Below, in pieces: positions 25,700-33,983 of a DNA stretch of 49,212 nucleotides. A program made the position numbers and the translations under genes. Origin of the DNA: Caldilineaceae bacterium SB0662_bin_25. Its GTDB lineage: Bacteria > Chloroflexota > Anaerolineae > Caldilineales > Caldilineaceae. Location of the stretch: the NCBI GenBank assembly GCA_009840225.1, contig VXOE01000011.1, forward strand, positions 1 through 49,212, in the 5' to 3' direction. The notes beneath the pieces are model-generated. The model ran no database searches and was not told the DNA's origin. It saw nothing but the letters and a program-made list of their open reading frames with translations. Numbering within the stretch: the first letter of the stretch is position 1; the number at the start of each line of letters is the position of its first letter.

Positions 25700-26608
25700 A
25701 TGCACGTACTGATTACCGGAGGCACAGGTCTGATCGGATCGGCTCTGGCAAAGAGTCTGATCGAAAGCAAATGCGAAGTTACGATTCTGACAAGGTCTCC
25801 TGACCGCCAACAGTCCTCTGCCTCGGAAGGTGTGCGATTTGAAAAGTGGGACGGGGAGACTGAGACCGGTTGGGGCCACCTGGTCACCGAGGTGGATGCC
25901 ATCGTGAACCTTGCCGGTGCGGGGATTGCCGACGGGCGCTGGACCCGGGCTCGCAAGGAACAGATCAGAGAGAGTCGAGTGAAAGCCGGTCAGGCACTTG
26001 TATCGGCAATCCGCAACGCAGAAGCAGTACCGAAGGTGGTAATTCAGTCTTCCGCCGTAGGGTACTACGGGCCAGGCGATGATCAGATAATGACAGAGGA
26101 GGCCTTGCCAGGGACAGATTTTCTGGCGGGTGTGTGCGTCGATTGGGAGTCATCGACCGAGTCAGTTGAGTCGATGGGTGTACGGCGCGTTGTCATACGG
26201 ACGGGCGTTGTTCTCAGCGCACTAGGCGGTGCTCTACCTCGAATGACGCTGCCTTTCCGACTGTTTGCCGGCGGGCCCCTAGGTAGTGGTAAGCAGTACT
26301 TTCCCTGGATCCACATCGACGACGAAGTGGCGGCCATTCGTTTCCTTTTGGAGAACGAAGATGCGTCAGGCCCATTCAATTTAGCCGCCCCCAACCCGCC
26401 GACCAACAAAGAGTTCGTGCGATACATCGGGAAGGCGATGGGGAGGCCGTCCTTGATGCCCACTCCATCATTGGCGCTGCGTACTCTGTTCGGGGAGATG
26501 TCAACCGTGCTGCTGGATGGGCAGAGGGCAGTTCCAACCCGTCTGCATGAAGCCGGCTTCGAGTTCAGTTTCCCTGATCCTGTTGCTGCACTGCGTGATA
26601 TGCTGTAA
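25700..26608 (+). CDS. TIGR01777/SDR39U1-family epimerase-like protein
   Basis: An NAD(P)-binding atypical SDR of the YfcH/SDR39U1 family, whose exact substrate is unknown. The dinucleotide motif is ITGGTGLIGSAL at residues 4-15. Further markers are VNLAGAGIADGRWT, SSAVGYYGPGDD with the catalytic-type Tyr, and FPWIHIDDEVAAI. The C-terminal DUF1731 segment ends ...EAGFEFSFPDPVAALRDML. The ATG at 25700 has a strong AAGGAGG five bases upstream, so it is preferred over the GTG at 25664. The 303-residue length is normal. It is the first gene of a same-strand run leading through a membrane protein to menA. Confidence 0.9.
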   Translation: MHVLITGGTGLIGSALAKSLIESKCEVTILTRSPDRQQSSASEGVRFEKWDGETETGWGHLVTEVDAIVNLAGAGIADGRWTRARKEQIRESRVKAGQALVSAIRNAEAVPKVVIQSSAVGYYGPGDDQIMTEEALPGTDFLAGVCVDWESSTESVESMGVRRVVIRTGVVLSALGGALPRMTLPFRLFAGGPLGSGKQYFPWIHIDDEVAAIRFLLENEDASGPFNLAAPNPPTNKEFVRYIGKAMGRPSLMPTPSLALRTLFGEMSTVLLDGQRAVPTRLHEAGFEFSFPDPVAALRDML

Positions 26609-26698
26609 GATGCCCTCTTGATGGAAAACTGGATTTCAAGGCTCTCCTTGGGACGACGAGTCCACTTTGATTGCAAGTTCATTGGGAGTTGACACTGC

Positions 26699-27769
26699 AT
26701 GCTGAAACCTGTGGCTGAGCAGCCGGGGCAAGTAAAGAGCTTGGGGAAAGGCAAAGGGGGGAGGTCCAGTTCCAGAGACTCCTCTGGGCTTTCGTCCTCT
26801 ATGGTTCTCTGGGGAGGAATAGCATTCAGTGGGTTATTCACTCTTCTCATCTGGGCGCTGGACTATCGCCTGGCAAGTATCGAGCTTCTGCCGGACACAG
26901 GCTTCTCCTGGTACTATTGGAAGCTTCCCGTCCCAACCTTCTGGTCGCGCGCGACTTCATGGGGATTATACCTTGCCCACCAGCTTGCAATCTGGGTGAT
27001 AATATACTATGCACAGTTTCTTCGTAAACATCGCTATACGAGCGGTCTGCATAGGGTTAATGTTTGGGCACTAGCTGCCAACTCCTTTTTCATCTTCGTT
27101 CACCTTATCCAGACGCACTTCTGGTATGACGGGCTCGCACAGGACACTCCCATTGTCAGCAGCCAGGGCGCGGTCATCGTTATGCTTGTTTGGATCCTGC
27201 TGATGGAGAACAACCGACGAGGCCAGTTCTTCGGCAAAAAGGTTCCCTTTTCTCAGGAAGTCGTTCGCTTTGCCCGCACCTATCACGGTTACTTCTTTGC
27301 CTGGGCAATAATCTACACCTTTTGGTATCACCCCATGGTCTCTACGTCCGGTCACTTGATCGGATTCTTCTACATGTTCCTGCTGTTGCTACAGGGCAGC
27401 CTCTTCTTTACACGCATTCACACAAACCGGTGGTGGACCTTCGCACTGGAGTTTACCGTGCTGGTTCATGGGACTCTTGTTGCCGTCATGCAAGGCAACG
27501 GCCTCTGGCCAATGTTCCTTTTTGGATTTGCAGGCATCCTGGTTGTAACACAGATGTATGGATTGGGTCTGTCTCTGCCGAGTCGTCTTCTCATACTCGG
27601 CTTATTCGTCGGTTCGGCCCTCTTTGTGTACGGCAATGTGGGCTGGCATAGGATCAACGAAATCGTACGGATTCCTCTTATTGAGTATGGTTCGATGTTT
27701 GTTCTGGCAGGTTTGTTCTGGCTGGGATTGAAGATTGCGCGGACGGTCAGGAGCCTGAGGCACGCATAG
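26699..27769 (+). CDS. Polytopic membrane protein of unknown function
   Basis: A 356-residue inner-membrane protein. After a basic, Ser-rich N-terminus of about 35 residues there are roughly nine or ten predicted helices to the end. Polar features within the helices include HQLAIW, VHLIQTHFWYDG, RTYHGYFFAW, FWYHPM and VHGTLVAV. Repeated His residues next to aromatic residues could bind a cofactor or quinone, but I do not recognise the family. It lies 90 bases after the SDR39U1-like gene and 34 bases before menA on the same strand. Membership in a quinone or lipid-related operon is therefore plausible, as an inference from position. Confidence 0.75.
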   Translation: MLKPVAEQPGQVKSLGKGKGGRSSSRDSSGLSSSMVLWGGIAFSGLFTLLIWALDYRLASIELLPDTGFSWYYWKLPVPTFWSRATSWGLYLAHQLAIWVIIYYAQFLRKHRYTSGLHRVNVWALAANSFFIFVHLIQTHFWYDGLAQDTPIVSSQGAVIVMLVWILLMENNRRGQFFGKKVPFSQEVVRFARTYHGYFFAWAIIYTFWYHPMVSTSGHLIGFFYMFLLLLQGSLFFTRIHTNRWWTFALEFTVLVHGTLVAVMQGNGLWPMFLFGFAGILVVTQMYGLGLSLPSRLLILGLFVGSALFVYGNVGWHRINEIVRIPLIEYGSMFVLAGLFWLGLKIARTVRSLRHA

Positions 27770-27803
27770 TGCGACCTTCGAACGCGTAACCGCATTCCCG
27801 AAC

Positions 27804-28760
27804 ATGAGCAACCTTCACGCGGGTCGGTCTACCGCCAGCGGCTCCTCACCCGGACCGACTAGTTCACCCGAATCGGAGGCAGCACGAAGAAGATGGCAGA
27901 TCTGGATGCTGGCCTCCCGCCCGAAAACTCTGCCTGCTGCCATCTCGCCCGTGGTTGTTGGAACTTCGCTCGCCTGGGCTGACGGGCAGTTTTCCCTCGC
28001 GCCGGCGCTGGCGGCTGCCGCCGGTGCCCTTCTCCTACAGATTCTCTCTAATCTTGCCAACGACTACTTTGATTTCGCAAAGGGCGTAGATACGCGGGAA
28101 CGGTTGGGACCAACGCGCGTCATGGCGGCCGGACTCCTTACGGCCAGGGAGGTGCGACTCGGTATAGCGGCTGTGCTGGGTCTGGCAGTTTTGGACGGCA
28201 TCTACCTGATTCTGGTGGGCGGTTGGCCCATCCTGGCTGTAGGTGTGGCGTCAATATTGGCCGCCCTGCTCTACACGGGTGGTCCTCTTCCCTTTGGCTA
28301 TCATGGGTTGGGGGACCTGTTTGTCTTCATCTTTTTCGGACTTGCCGCCGTCTGTGGAACTTACTATGTACAGGTCGGCATGTTTTCAATGGACGTTCTC
28401 GTTACTGCTGTGCCGGTTGGCTTTCTAATCACTGCCATCCTTGTCGTAAACAATTTGCGTGACATCGAGACCGACGCACGGGCAGGCAAGCGGACGCTGG
28501 CGGTTCTAATCGGCGCAGAGAATACGAGACGCCAGTTCCTTGCTTTGCTTGTTCTGGCCTATATGGTCCCTCTCCTCCTCTGGCTGAATTTCGGATTCGG
28601 CCTTGCCGTCCTATTGCCCTTCATCAGCCTCCCGCTGGCCGTTCGCAGGGTCTACACTCTCTATTCCGCCACTGGGAGGGAGTTAAACCCTGTTTTGGCG
28701 GCGACTGCGCAACTGTCTCTGCAGTTCAGTCTGCTGCTGTCGGTCGGGATAGTCCTCTGA
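27804..28760 (+). CDS. menA: 1,4-dihydroxy-2-naphthoate polyprenyltransferase
   Basis: A membrane prenyltransferase that attaches the isoprenoid tail in menaquinone synthesis. The 318-residue UbiA-fold protein has a polar start (about 30 residues), then [17 protein letters not shown], which is characteristic of MenA. The first Asp-rich motif is [12 protein letters not shown] and the second [14 protein letters not shown]; both bind Mg2+-diphosphate. About eight helices follow the usual pattern. The stop codon ends at 28760 and the flavoprotein ATG is at 28763, so the two are probably translated together. The other men genes are not in this window. Confidence 0.92.
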   Translation: MSNLHAGRSTASGSSPGPTSSPESEAARRRWQIWMLASRPKTLPAAISPVVVGTSLAWADGQFSLAPALAAAAGALLLQILSNLANDYFDFAKGVDTRERLGPTRVMAAGLLTAREVRLGIAAVLGLAVLDGIYLILVGGWPILAVGVASILAALLYTGGPLPFGYHGLGDLFVFIFFGLAAVCGTYYVQVGMFSMDVLVTAVPVGFLITAILVVNNLRDIETDARAGKRTLAVLIGAENTRRQFLALLVLAYMVPLLLWLNFGFGLAVLLPFISLPLAVRRVYTLYSATGRELNPVLAATAQLSLQFSLLLSVGIVL

Positions 28761-28762
28761 AG

Positions 28763-30319
28763 ATGGCTGACTTCGACGTCATCTTTGTTGGTGCGGGCCA
28801 CAACTCTCTGGTCTGCGCAGGGTATCTGGCCAAAGCCGGATTCCGAGTCGGCGTGCTGGAGCGGCGTCCTGTTGTCGGCGGCGCTGTGGTCACGCAGGAG
28901 ATTGTTCCCGGTTACCGGTTCGATCTTGGCGGCAGCGCCCACATTCTGATAAACCACACGCCTATAGTCCGCGACCTTTCCCTGGAAGAGTTCGGGCTAA
29001 GCTATATCGATCTGGATCCCCTCTTTTTTGCGCCGTTTCCTGATGGCGAGCGGATATACGTCTGGAAAGACATTGAACGTACCTGCGAAAGCATCGCCGG
29101 CGTATCTTCTGAAGACGCCGAGAGCTACTTCAGGTTCGTTACCGAGTGGCGGCCGATGGCGGAAGCTATGGTTGAGTCCTTTATGCAGGTCCCGACCCCT
29201 TTCAATGTTGCCAAAAGCCTCATTTTTCATAGCAGTGTACATAAAGACCTGCGCCGGCGCCTGCCGGCAATTCTAGGCAGTTATGGGCATCTACTTCGCA
29301 ATACCTTTGTCTCTCCTCGCGTTCAGGCGGTCATCGGGTGGATGGCCGCACAGTCCGGGCCGCCTCCCACTGAGCGAGTCAGTGCCCCCTTTGCACTTTG
29401 GCACCCCATGTATCACCGCTCCGGAGTCAAGAGGCCCCGGGGAGGATCTGGCATGCTGACGCTGGCGCTGGCGGGCATGATTGAAGCGCACAAAGGGACG
29501 ATCGTCACATCAGTCGCCGTCGAACGGATTATTGTAGAAAACGGAAGGGCGGTCGGCGTTCGCGCGGTAGGCGGCGAGATTTACACCGCCGGGCGCGCTG
29601 TAGTGTCGGGTGCCCACATCCATACAACACTCAAGCTATTGGAGGGGCAAGTCCCACCCGCGGGCGTGGCAGCGGCGCGGAGATCCAAGATCGGAAATGG
29701 GTTCGGCATGATGGTTCGGTGCGCGGTGAGTGAACTGCCCGATTACGACGGCAGTGAACGAAAGGAGAAGAATCTCGCTCTTCCGGAACACCGGGCTCTA
29801 CAGTTTATCTGTCCTGACCTGGATTATCTGGAGCGGGCCTACAGCGATTTTCTGGCGGGCCGACCATCCGCGAATCCAGCCCTGATCGCAATGACGTTTT
29901 CGGCTGTCGACCAATCTCTTGCGCCGCCCGGCAAGCACATCCTCTTTCTGTGGGGACAGTACTTCCCCTATGAACTGGCTTCTGGCGAAAGTTGGGATGA
30001 CATTGGCGACAATGTGGCGGATCGGATGCTGGACAAACTGGCTGAATACGCCCCCAATGTCGCCTCCTCTGTCGTAGGCAGGCTGGTGCAAACGCCGCTT
30101 TGGCTGGAAAGGGAGTTGGGCCTGTTGCGGGGGAACGTCATGCATCTTGAAATGTCGATCAACCAGATGTTCATGTTGAGGCCCTCGCTCCGGATGAGCA
30201 ACTATCGAGGACCGGTAAGAAACCTCTATCTGACAGGAGCGAGTATGCATCCAGGTGGGGGAATAATGGGCGCAGCCGGCAGAAACGCGGCCACAGTACT
30301 CCTCCACGACCTGGACTGA
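28763..30319 (+). CDS. FAD-dependent oxidoreductase, phytoene-dehydrogenase/PYROXD2-like
   Basis: A 518-residue flavoprotein of the CrtI/PYROXD2 type. The N-terminal dinucleotide fold is VIFVGAGHNSLVCAGYLAKAG (residues 6-26, GxGxxN), with the ribose-binding Glu in VLERRPVVGG. The substrate half follows and the FAD-closing motif GASMHPGGGIMGAAGRNAA lies about 20 residues from the end. Members desaturate or isomerise isoprenoids or oxidise other hydrophobic substrates; most bacterial copies are uncharacterised. It starts two bases after menA, which suggests a quinone or isoprenoid substrate. No carotenoid-synthesis gene is nearby, so classical phytoene desaturation is not supported by context. 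Confidence 0.88.
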   Translation: MADFDVIFVGAGHNSLVCAGYLAKAGFRVGVLERRPVVGGAVVTQEIVPGYRFDLGGSAHILINHTPIVRDLSLEEFGLSYIDLDPLFFAPFPDGERIYVWKDIERTCESIAGVSSEDAESYFRFVTEWRPMAEAMVESFMQVPTPFNVAKSLIFHSSVHKDLRRRLPAILGSYGHLLRNTFVSPRVQAVIGWMAAQSGPPPTERVSAPFALWHPMYHRSGVKRPRGGSGMLTLALAGMIEAHKGTIVTSVAVERIIVENGRAVGVRAVGGEIYTAGRAVVSGAHIHTTLKLLEGQVPPAGVAAARRSKIGNGFGMMVRCAVSELPDYDGSERKEKNLALPEHRALQFICPDLDYLERAYSDFLAGRPSANPALIAMTFSAVDQSLAPPGKHILFLWGQYFPYELASGESWDDIGDNVADRMLDKLAEYAPNVASSVVGRLVQTPLWLERELGLLRGNVMHLEMSINQMFMLRPSLRMSNYRGPVRNLYLTGASMHPGGGIMGAAGRNAATVLLHDLD

Positions 30320-30435
30320 TAACCTCGATTTCCATGGAGGTGAGAGACGCGACTCTACTACCAGAATCACTTGTTTCTCCTCTTGCGCAAGCCCAATTCA
30401 TTGTTAACGATCAACCTAAATGATAGAATCTGACC

Positions 30436-30864
30436 ATGGATTCCCAACTGGCATCAGAAGAGCAACGCACCATGATCTATCGAAACCGCAGCAGCGGCGA
30501 GGACGCTGTTGGATATGTATGTGGGGAAGAGATCTTCCGCTTACGCTGGGGAACGGGCGTGAAAATTGGGCGAAGTGAACAAGATGAGGCCGGTTGGCGG
30601 ATTCTCCGTTCCACGCGATTCGACGAAAAGGAACTGGGAAGGATTACGACGGACGGCGTGATCCACAGCCACGGCCTTTTCCAAGGGGGCAGTTTGGGCT
30701 GGCTTGAACCGGACGGCACGGTGATACAGGGAGGACTCATCTTCTCCGAAGAGGACGTAGGACGTGTTGACGGTCCCCAGCTGCAGATTGCAGCTGCAGC
30801 TTTGCTCTTGATTTTTGTTCCGGAAGAGGATGAAGGGAGCAGGGAGATGGTGAGGCGAGGTTGA
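30436..30864 (+). CDS. Hypothetical beta-rich protein
   Basis: A 142-residue soluble protein without a family I recognise. The middle (about 13-115) reads as short beta strands joined by Gly turns: YVCGEEIFRLRWG, ELGRITTDGVIHSHGLF, QGGSLGWLEPDGTVIQGG, and IFSEEDVGRVDGP. These give two or three loosely repeated units of 'lGri-dGvI-s-G'. The end is hydrophobic (IAAAALLLIF) and then acidic. The ATG at 30436 has no good ribosome site; the ATG at 30472 is another option. It sits between the flavoprotein and an alpha/beta hydrolase on the same strand, with gaps of 116 and 56 bases. Function unknown. Confidence 0.65.
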   Translation: MDSQLASEEQRTMIYRNRSSGEDAVGYVCGEEIFRLRWGTGVKIGRSEQDEAGWRILRSTRFDEKELGRITTDGVIHSHGLFQGGSLGWLEPDGTVIQGGLIFSEEDVGRVDGPQLQIAAAALLLIFVPEEDEGSREMVRRG

Positions 30865-30920
30865 GTATTTTTGGATTGAAATGGGAGTTTTGGATTTAGT
30901 TTGACTATGCGAGCTCACAA

Positions 30921-31799
30921 ATGGCTGTAGTTCAGACGTCGCGATTGCATTTCCATGTCCGCGAGTCCGGGAGTCCGGACGGCGTTCCTCTTTTGTTACT
31001 TCACGGCTCGCACGCGACCAGTCGTTGGTGGGAGCCCTTTTTGGCGATCCTACCGGATTCCATCCGAGCGGTCGCCCCTGATCTGCGGGGCTGCGGACAT
31101 AGCACGCGCACGAAGGACGGATATGAAATCAAAGAACAGGCTGAAGATATTGCCGAACTGGTTCGCGCACTTGCATTGTCAGATTTTGACCTTGTGGGGC
31201 ACGGAAGCGGTGGGGCCATCGCCATCGAGTTCGCTCTCGGCCATCCCCAAGCGTTGCGCAGCCTGATTCTTGTTGACAGCGCGCCGATCGAAGGCGCATT
31301 TACGCCGTTGCAGGGGCTGCAGTTACTTTCTCAGATGCGAGAGGACCGCTCTCTCTTGCGGCAGGGCCTCTCTGCGCTGCTTCCAACAGCTCCCCCTCCT
31401 ACGATGACCCTTCCGGAATTTGAAAGCTTTTTCGAGCAGTTGGTCGACGACGCTGCTGCCATGGCGCCCGCTGCGTTTACGGCGGTGGCTGAGGCGTTGG
31501 GACGGTGGAATCGACTTGAGGACGCGCACAGACTGACATTGCCGACACTCTTGCTACAGGGGTCGGAAGATATCATCGTTGAAAGGGACGAAGCCACAGG
31601 TTCCCTTCTCGCAATTCCCGGTGCGTCCAATCTCGAAATACTTAGAGGCGTCGGCCACAGCCCCATGATTGAATCACCGGTAGTCCTTGCCGAAAGGATA
31701 ATAGATTTTATCACCGAGGACTTTGAAGGTTTTGAGGAAGCCAGAGACTATGCGCAAGAAAACGCGGCATCTGCCGACAATTCAAGGAGCCATGAGTGA
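30921..31799 (+). CDS. Alpha/beta hydrolase
   Basis: A 292-residue predicted serine hydrolase with the alpha/beta fold. The oxyanion region is LLLHGSHATSRWW, followed by APDLRGCGHS. The nucleophile elbow is VGHGSGGAIA, with the Ser near residue 98. The acid is likely the Asp in LLQGSEDIIVE and the catalytic His is in GVGHSPMIES. The spacing fits haloperoxidase, esterase or C-C hydrolase-like enzymes, and the substrate cannot be named. About 25 Ala/Glu-rich residues at the C-terminus extend beyond the fold. The methyltransferase gene begins 56 bases later on the same strand. Confidence 0.87.
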   Translation: MAVVQTSRLHFHVRESGSPDGVPLLLLHGSHATSRWWEPFLAILPDSIRAVAPDLRGCGHSTRTKDGYEIKEQAEDIAELVRALALSDFDLVGHGSGGAIAIEFALGHPQALRSLILVDSAPIEGAFTPLQGLQLLSQMREDRSLLRQGLSALLPTAPPPTMTLPEFESFFEQLVDDAAAMAPAAFTAVAEALGRWNRLEDAHRLTLPTLLLQGSEDIIVERDEATGSLLAIPGASNLEILRGVGHSPMIESPVVLAERIIDFITEDFEGFEEARDYAQENAASADNSRSHE

Positions 31800-31855
31800 T
31801 CCGGCCCTTTCTTGGAGGAACCTTCTGCAGTTGGGAGCAGTGACTGGAGAGACAC

Positions 31856-32491
31856 ATGCACTCTGAAAGTCAGCAGGAGTTGCGATCCCACTGGGACGGA
31901 CGCTACCGCAGTGGGCAGACACCCTGGGATACTGGAATTACTCCACCGGAAGTTCAGGCGTTCTGGAAGGAGCAGCCCAAGCCCGCACCTGGGTCTTTCG
32001 CGCTCGACATTGGGTGCGGCACAGGTCTTAACACGCTGTATCTGGCGAGGCAGGGCCTTTGCGCCATCGGGTTCGATCTCTCGGGGCAGGCGCTGCAGTT
32101 GGCGCTGCAAAGGCGAGAAGCCATCAGCCGTGATGAGAAACTCCGATTGGGGGGAAAGGCCATGTTCGTGCAGGGGGACGTCAGCATGCTGCCTGTAGAC
32201 AGGCTGGGTGCGGTGTATGCCCTGGACATCGGTTGCCTTCACAGCTTGCCCGACGAACTTCGTCCCGCATACGCAGAGGGAGTACACAAGTCCCTGAAGG
32301 AGGGAGGGCATTTCCACTTGTACGTGTTCGACAGGAGCAGTTCGGACGGTCCCGGCGCCAGGGGAATGCGTGAGGGCGAGGTAGCAGAACTTTTCTGCAG
32401 TAAACTGGAGATTGTAACTGAGGAGATTGGTGTCTCTTCCACCCTGGCCTCTCGCCCTTCACGTTGGTTTCTTCTCAGAGAGACCCCCTGA
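31856..32491 (+). CDS. Class I SAM-dependent methyltransferase (tellurite/thiopurine-like)
   Basis: A 211-residue cytoplasmic methyltransferase. The N-terminal segment WDGRYRSGQTPWDTGITPPE resembles TehB and thiopurine-methyltransferase relatives. Motif I is ALDIGCGTGLNTLYLA, the acidic motif II is IGFDLSGQALQ and motif IV is VYALDIGCLHSLP. A C-terminal strand region (FHLYVFDRS ... RWFLLRE) closes the Rossmann fold. The acceptor is unknown. It converges on the LCP gene, whose end lies 69 bases away. Confidence 0.85.
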   Translation: MHSESQQELRSHWDGRYRSGQTPWDTGITPPEVQAFWKEQPKPAPGSFALDIGCGTGLNTLYLARQGLCAIGFDLSGQALQLALQRREAISRDEKLRLGGKAMFVQGDVSMLPVDRLGAVYALDIGCLHSLPDELRPAYAEGVHKSLKEGGHFHLYVFDRSSSDGPGARGMREGEVAELFCSKLEIVTEEIGVSSTLASRPSRWFLLRETP

Positions 32492-32560
32492 TTCCGTAGA
32501 CAGGATAAAGCGCCAGTTGCGAGCGGATTCGAACCAGAGTCATTCTGAGGGCAGAACCAT

Positions 32561-33820
32561 TCAGGGACACTCGGTCCTCTCAATTGGAGCAGACCCCCCT
32601 CCATCGTTCGGCTGTGGGTTCTCCGGACTGAAGGAGGTGTTTGTGTCAATCAGAGGCGGCCGGTCGAAGATGCGCCTGAGCTCCTCAGCGACGTAGTCCC
32701 AGTCGACAATGAACACGGACATTTCCTGCCGCCAGCCAGGCCTCATTGCATCAGGTGGTCTCAGCACCAGTCCCTTTATGTCGGCCTCCCCAAGAGAAAG
32801 ACCAAACCGAGCGTAAGACAGCGTATCCCACTTGCTCACATCCGTGTCGACAGAGTAGCGGAGAGCATCATACAGTGCCAGCGCACGGGGCAGCAGATTC
32901 TGTTCAACGAGCTGTTTTCGTAACGCCCACACTACACGCTGTTGACGCCGTGCACGTTCCAGATCTCCACCGCCGGAACGGCGGCTGCGGACATAGCTAA
33001 GGGCCTGTTCACCGTTCAACAGATGCTCGCCTGGCGGCAGGTTCAGATAGATGTTTTCTTCAGGATATACCTCGTAGAGGTAGCAGTCTACATGAATCTT
33101 GAGTCCGCCCAGGGCATTTATCAGGTTTACGAAGCCTTCGAAGCGAAACCGGATAAAGTTGTCAATCGTGATACCAAGGCGGTCTTCAAGAATTCTAATA
33201 AGCAACCTGGGACCGCCTCCGCCAGGCGCGTCCATTTCACCCAAATAGTCTATGACGTTTATCCGGTTCGGGAGATGCCCGGGAATCGGGTCGATGTACA
33301 TATCCCGGGGGAAAGAGACGATAGCTGCCTCTCCCAGGTCGGGGTTCATCATGAGCAGAATGATTACGTCTGTTCGCCAGTTGGGCTGGTCCAGCCTCTG
33401 GTCGCTGCCGAGGATCAGCACGTTGGTGGTTCTGTCCAATTCGGAGACTGTCGGAATCGGTTGCGGAGTTGGCGTGGCCGTGGGTGTAGAAGTTGGCACT
33501 ATGGTCGCCGTGGTCGTGGCGGTAGGGGGATCCTGCTGTGCCGACTGCAGCCCCTGTTGTTGCGGGGTGGGTATGTTTCCCTCAAGCTCTCGAGAGTTGC
33601 TGCCAGCAGGGGGTCCGTCCGACTGAGCCTCGCGAGATTGGGCGTTCTCGATCGGTTCAGCGTCTACAGAGTCGCTCTCGTAGTTGACGATGAAGAAGCT
33701 GAGCAGAATGGCGCTGCCAAGAATCAGCAGCAGGTACGGCCGGACAAATGCGGGCAGACTTCGTCTGATTGTAGTGCGCGTTTGATTCAGGGGAGCTGGG
33801 AGATTACGCCGCAGTCTCAT
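32561..33820 (-). CDS. LCP (LytR-CpsA-Psr) family cell-envelope glycopolymer ligase
   Basis: A membrane-anchored enzyme predicted to transfer lipid-linked glycopolymers to the cell wall or envelope. It has 419 residues: a basic cytoplasmic N-terminus, one membrane helix (about 30-46), a long low-complexity extracellular linker rich in Thr and Pro (about 90-135), then the LCP domain (about 145-330). LILGSDQR, RTDVIILL, SFPRDMYID, LPNRINVIDY and ALSYVRSRRSGGGDLERARRQQ carry the Arg and Asp residues that bind the pyrophosphate-lipid. About 40 Pro/Asn/Ser-rich residues end the protein. The ATG at 33820 has no clear ribosome site. The Thr/Pro linker is typical of Chloroflexota exported proteins. 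Confidence 0.9.
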   Translation of the reverse strand: MRLRRNLPAPLNQTRTTIRRSLPAFVRPYLLLILGSAILLSFFIVNYESDSVDAEPIENAQSREAQSDGPPAGSNSRELEGNIPTPQQQGLQSAQQDPPTATTTATIVPTSTPTATPTPQPIPTVSELDRTTNVLILGSDQRLDQPNWRTDVIILLMMNPDLGEAAIVSFPRDMYIDPIPGHLPNRINVIDYLGEMDAPGGGGPRLLIRILEDRLGITIDNFIRFRFEGFVNLINALGGLKIHVDCYLYEVYPEENIYLNLPPGEHLLNGEQALSYVRSRRSGGGDLERARRQQRVVWALRKQLVEQNLLPRALALYDALRYSVDTDVSKWDTLSYARFGLSLGEADIKGLVLRPPDAMRPGWRQEMSVFIVDWDYVAEELRRIFDRPPLIDTNTSFSPENPQPNDGGGSAPIERTECP

Positions 33821-33983
33821 AGATGGAAAGTTGGTCGCAAGAACAGGTTGGACTGCAGGCGTCTCGCCCTAATCCTATTTCAGAAACGTAAGGGGTAATG
33901 AATCGGCGGAAAGTGAGGAATCGGAAGCCAGACCGGTTCTATCTCCCCCTTTCATATTCAACTACCGTTGAACAGCCAAAAGA

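Noticed and set aside
32519-32565. tRNA-like GGATTCGAACC segment
   Set aside because: Only the T-loop resembles a tRNA on the minus strand. The T-stem has three pairs at best, and no anticodon stem or 7-bp acceptor stem can be formed.
32942-33898. Plus-strand open frame opposite the LCP gene
   Set aside because: The LCP motifs on the minus strand explain the region; the antisense frame is a by-product.
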